The translations under genes were made by a program, and so were the position numbers. The notes beneath the pieces are model-generated. The model saw only the letters and a program-made list of their open reading frames with translations. It did no database searches and was not told the DNA's origin. 7,105 bases of DNA from Comamonadaceae bacterium (GTDB taxonomy: Bacteria; Pseudomonadota; Gammaproteobacteria; Burkholderiales; Burkholderiaceae_C). Shown one piece after another: positions 6,157 through 7,105 of the stretch. The DNA is taken from the NCBI GenBank assembly GCA_947372005.1, contig CANBRV010000115.1, positions 1 through 7,105 of the forward strand, in the 5' to 3' direction. The stretch's first letter is position 1, and the number at the start of each line of letters is the position of its first letter.

Positions 6157-7105
6157 CTAGCACACCTCACTTCCCCATCTACATGGACTACAGCGCCACG
6201 AATCCGTGCGATCCGCGAGTAGTGGACGCCATGATTCCTTGGTTGCGCGAGCACTTTGGTAATCCTGCGTCCCGTTCGCACGCTTGGGGCTGGGAAGCAG
6301 AAGCTGCGGTAGAGGATGCGCGTGGTCATGTTGCGGCCTTAATTGGCGCTGACGTGCGCGAAATTGTGTGGACGAGCGGTGCAACCGAATCCAACAATCT
6401 GGCTATCAAAGGCGCGGCGCAGTTTTACAAAACCAAGGGCAAGCATCTCATTACGGTGAAGACCGAGCACAAGGCTGTGCTGGACACCATGCGTGAGCTA
6501 GAGCGCCAAGGTTTTGAAGTGACTTATCTTGACGTGCAAGAAGACGGCCTCGTCAATTTAGACGCGTTCAAAGCCGCCATTCGCCCCGATACGATTTTGG
6601 CTAGCGTGATGTTCGTCAATAACGAAATCGGTGTCATTCAAGACATCGTCGCGATTGGTAACATTTGCCGCGAGAAGGGCGTGATCTTCCATGTGGATGC
6701 CGCCCAAGCCACAGGCCGCGTGGATATTGACCTCCAGACACTTCCTGTTGATTTGATGAGCCTCACTTCGCACAAAACCTATGGCCCCAAAGGCATTGGC
6801 GCACTCTACGTTCGTCGCAAGCCACGCATTCGCCTAGAGGCACAAATGCACGGCGGCGGGCACGAGCGCGGAATGCGTTCGGGCACATTGCCGACGCATC
6901 AGTGCGTGGGCATGGGCGAGGCGTATCGCATTGCCAAGGCAGAGATGCATGAGGAAAACAAACGCATCACAGCCTTGAAAGATCGGTTGCTCAATGGATT
7001 GAAAGATATTGAGCAAGTCTTCATCAATGGTCACGAGACGCAGCGCGTGCCGCACAACCTCAACATGAGTTTTAACTACGTCGAAGGCGAGTCGCTCATC
7101 ATGGG
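6153..7105 (+). CDS. iscS: Cysteine desulfurase IscS (3' truncated by the window end)
   Basis: This is a PLP-dependent desulfurase that takes sulfur from L-cysteine and passes it as persulfide to the IscU scaffold and other acceptors. The ATG at 6153 overlaps the iscR stop as ATGA, with a weak GGCGGT six bases upstream. 317 complete codons are present out of about 400 expected. Family landmarks are in order: YMDYSATNP near the start, SGATESNN, the H106 of TEHKAVLD, the D182 and Q185 of HVDAAQATGR, and the Schiff-base K208 in TSHKTYGPKG, all two residues later than in E. coli IscS. GGGHERGMRSGT and EGESLIMG follow. The loop with the catalytic Cys (E. coli Cys328) lies just past the window edge, so activity cannot be fully judged. 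Codons end in C more often (ATC, CTC, CGC) than in the upstream cyclase and transporter genes, which fits higher expression. iscU and the rest of isc are expected downstream. Confidence 0.96.
   Translation, partial: MTSTPHFPIYMDYSATNPCDPRVVDAMIPWLREHFGNPASRSHAWGWEAEAAVEDARGHVAALIGADVREIVWTSGATESNNLAIKGAAQFYKTKGKHLITVKTEHKAVLDTMRELERQGFEVTYLDVQEDGLVNLDAFKAAIRPDTILASVMFVNNEIGVIQDIVAIGNICREKGVIFHVDAAQATGRVDIDLQTLPVDLMSLTSHKTYGPKGIGALYVRRKPRIRLEAQMHGGGHERGMRSGTLPTHQCVGMGEAYRIAKAEMHEENKRITALKDRLLNGLKDIEQVFINGHETQRVPHNLNMSFNYVEGESLIM

Noticed and set aside
5811..6329. 172-codon open frame on the - strand across iscR and iscS
   Set aside because: It lies opposite two well-recognised genes and encodes no recognisable domain; it is a coding shadow.
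1..7105. tRNA or rRNA genes, CRISPR arrays, insertion sequences, attachment sites
   Set aside because: Nearly all bases are explained by the five genes and short spacers; no cloverleaf, regularly spaced repeats, transposase or terminal inverted repeats were seen by eye.

Overview
The window looks like a chromosomal segment of a betaproteobacterium, most likely Burkholderiales, with intermediate GC content. The evidence is the iscR-iscS order, the close match of both proteins to proteobacterial IscR and IscS, and the style of the cyclase and cytochrome proteins. The genus cannot be fixed from this sequence. All five supported genes lie on the + strand and are tightly packed.

Bases 1-324 hold the C-terminal end of a protein with a c-type heme motif (CLSCH). 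Nine bases later (334-3390) comes a 1018-residue signalling protein with an N-terminal zinc ribbon, a class III nucleotide cyclase domain with a complete catalytic set, an AAA/STAND-type ATPase module and a long TPR-like helical tail. Nineteen bases further (about 3416-5527) lies a SulP-family anion transporter with a STAS domain and a C-terminal cyclic-nucleotide-binding domain whose Glu and Arg ligands are intact. The short gaps and shared strand suggest that the three are one transcription unit.

A 92-base spacer (5528-5619) then separates this unit from the iron-sulfur cluster operon. It contains a palindrome resembling the IscR type 1 operator, at 5542-5566. iscR (5620-6156) overlaps iscS (6153 to the window end, 3' truncated) by four bases.

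The most interesting reading is that the cyclase and the transporter form a local cAMP circuit: the cyclase makes the nucleotide and the neighbouring SulP carrier binds it through its own sensor domain. The cyclase-ATPase-TPR layout resembles bicarbonate-responsive soluble adenylyl cyclase, and some SulP proteins carry bicarbonate, so an anion-sensing feedback loop is a plausible but unproven hypothesis. Secondary points are a tandem duplication inside the cyclase ATPase module, an altered cysteine spacing in the IscR cluster loop, and a translationally coupled iscR-iscS junction.
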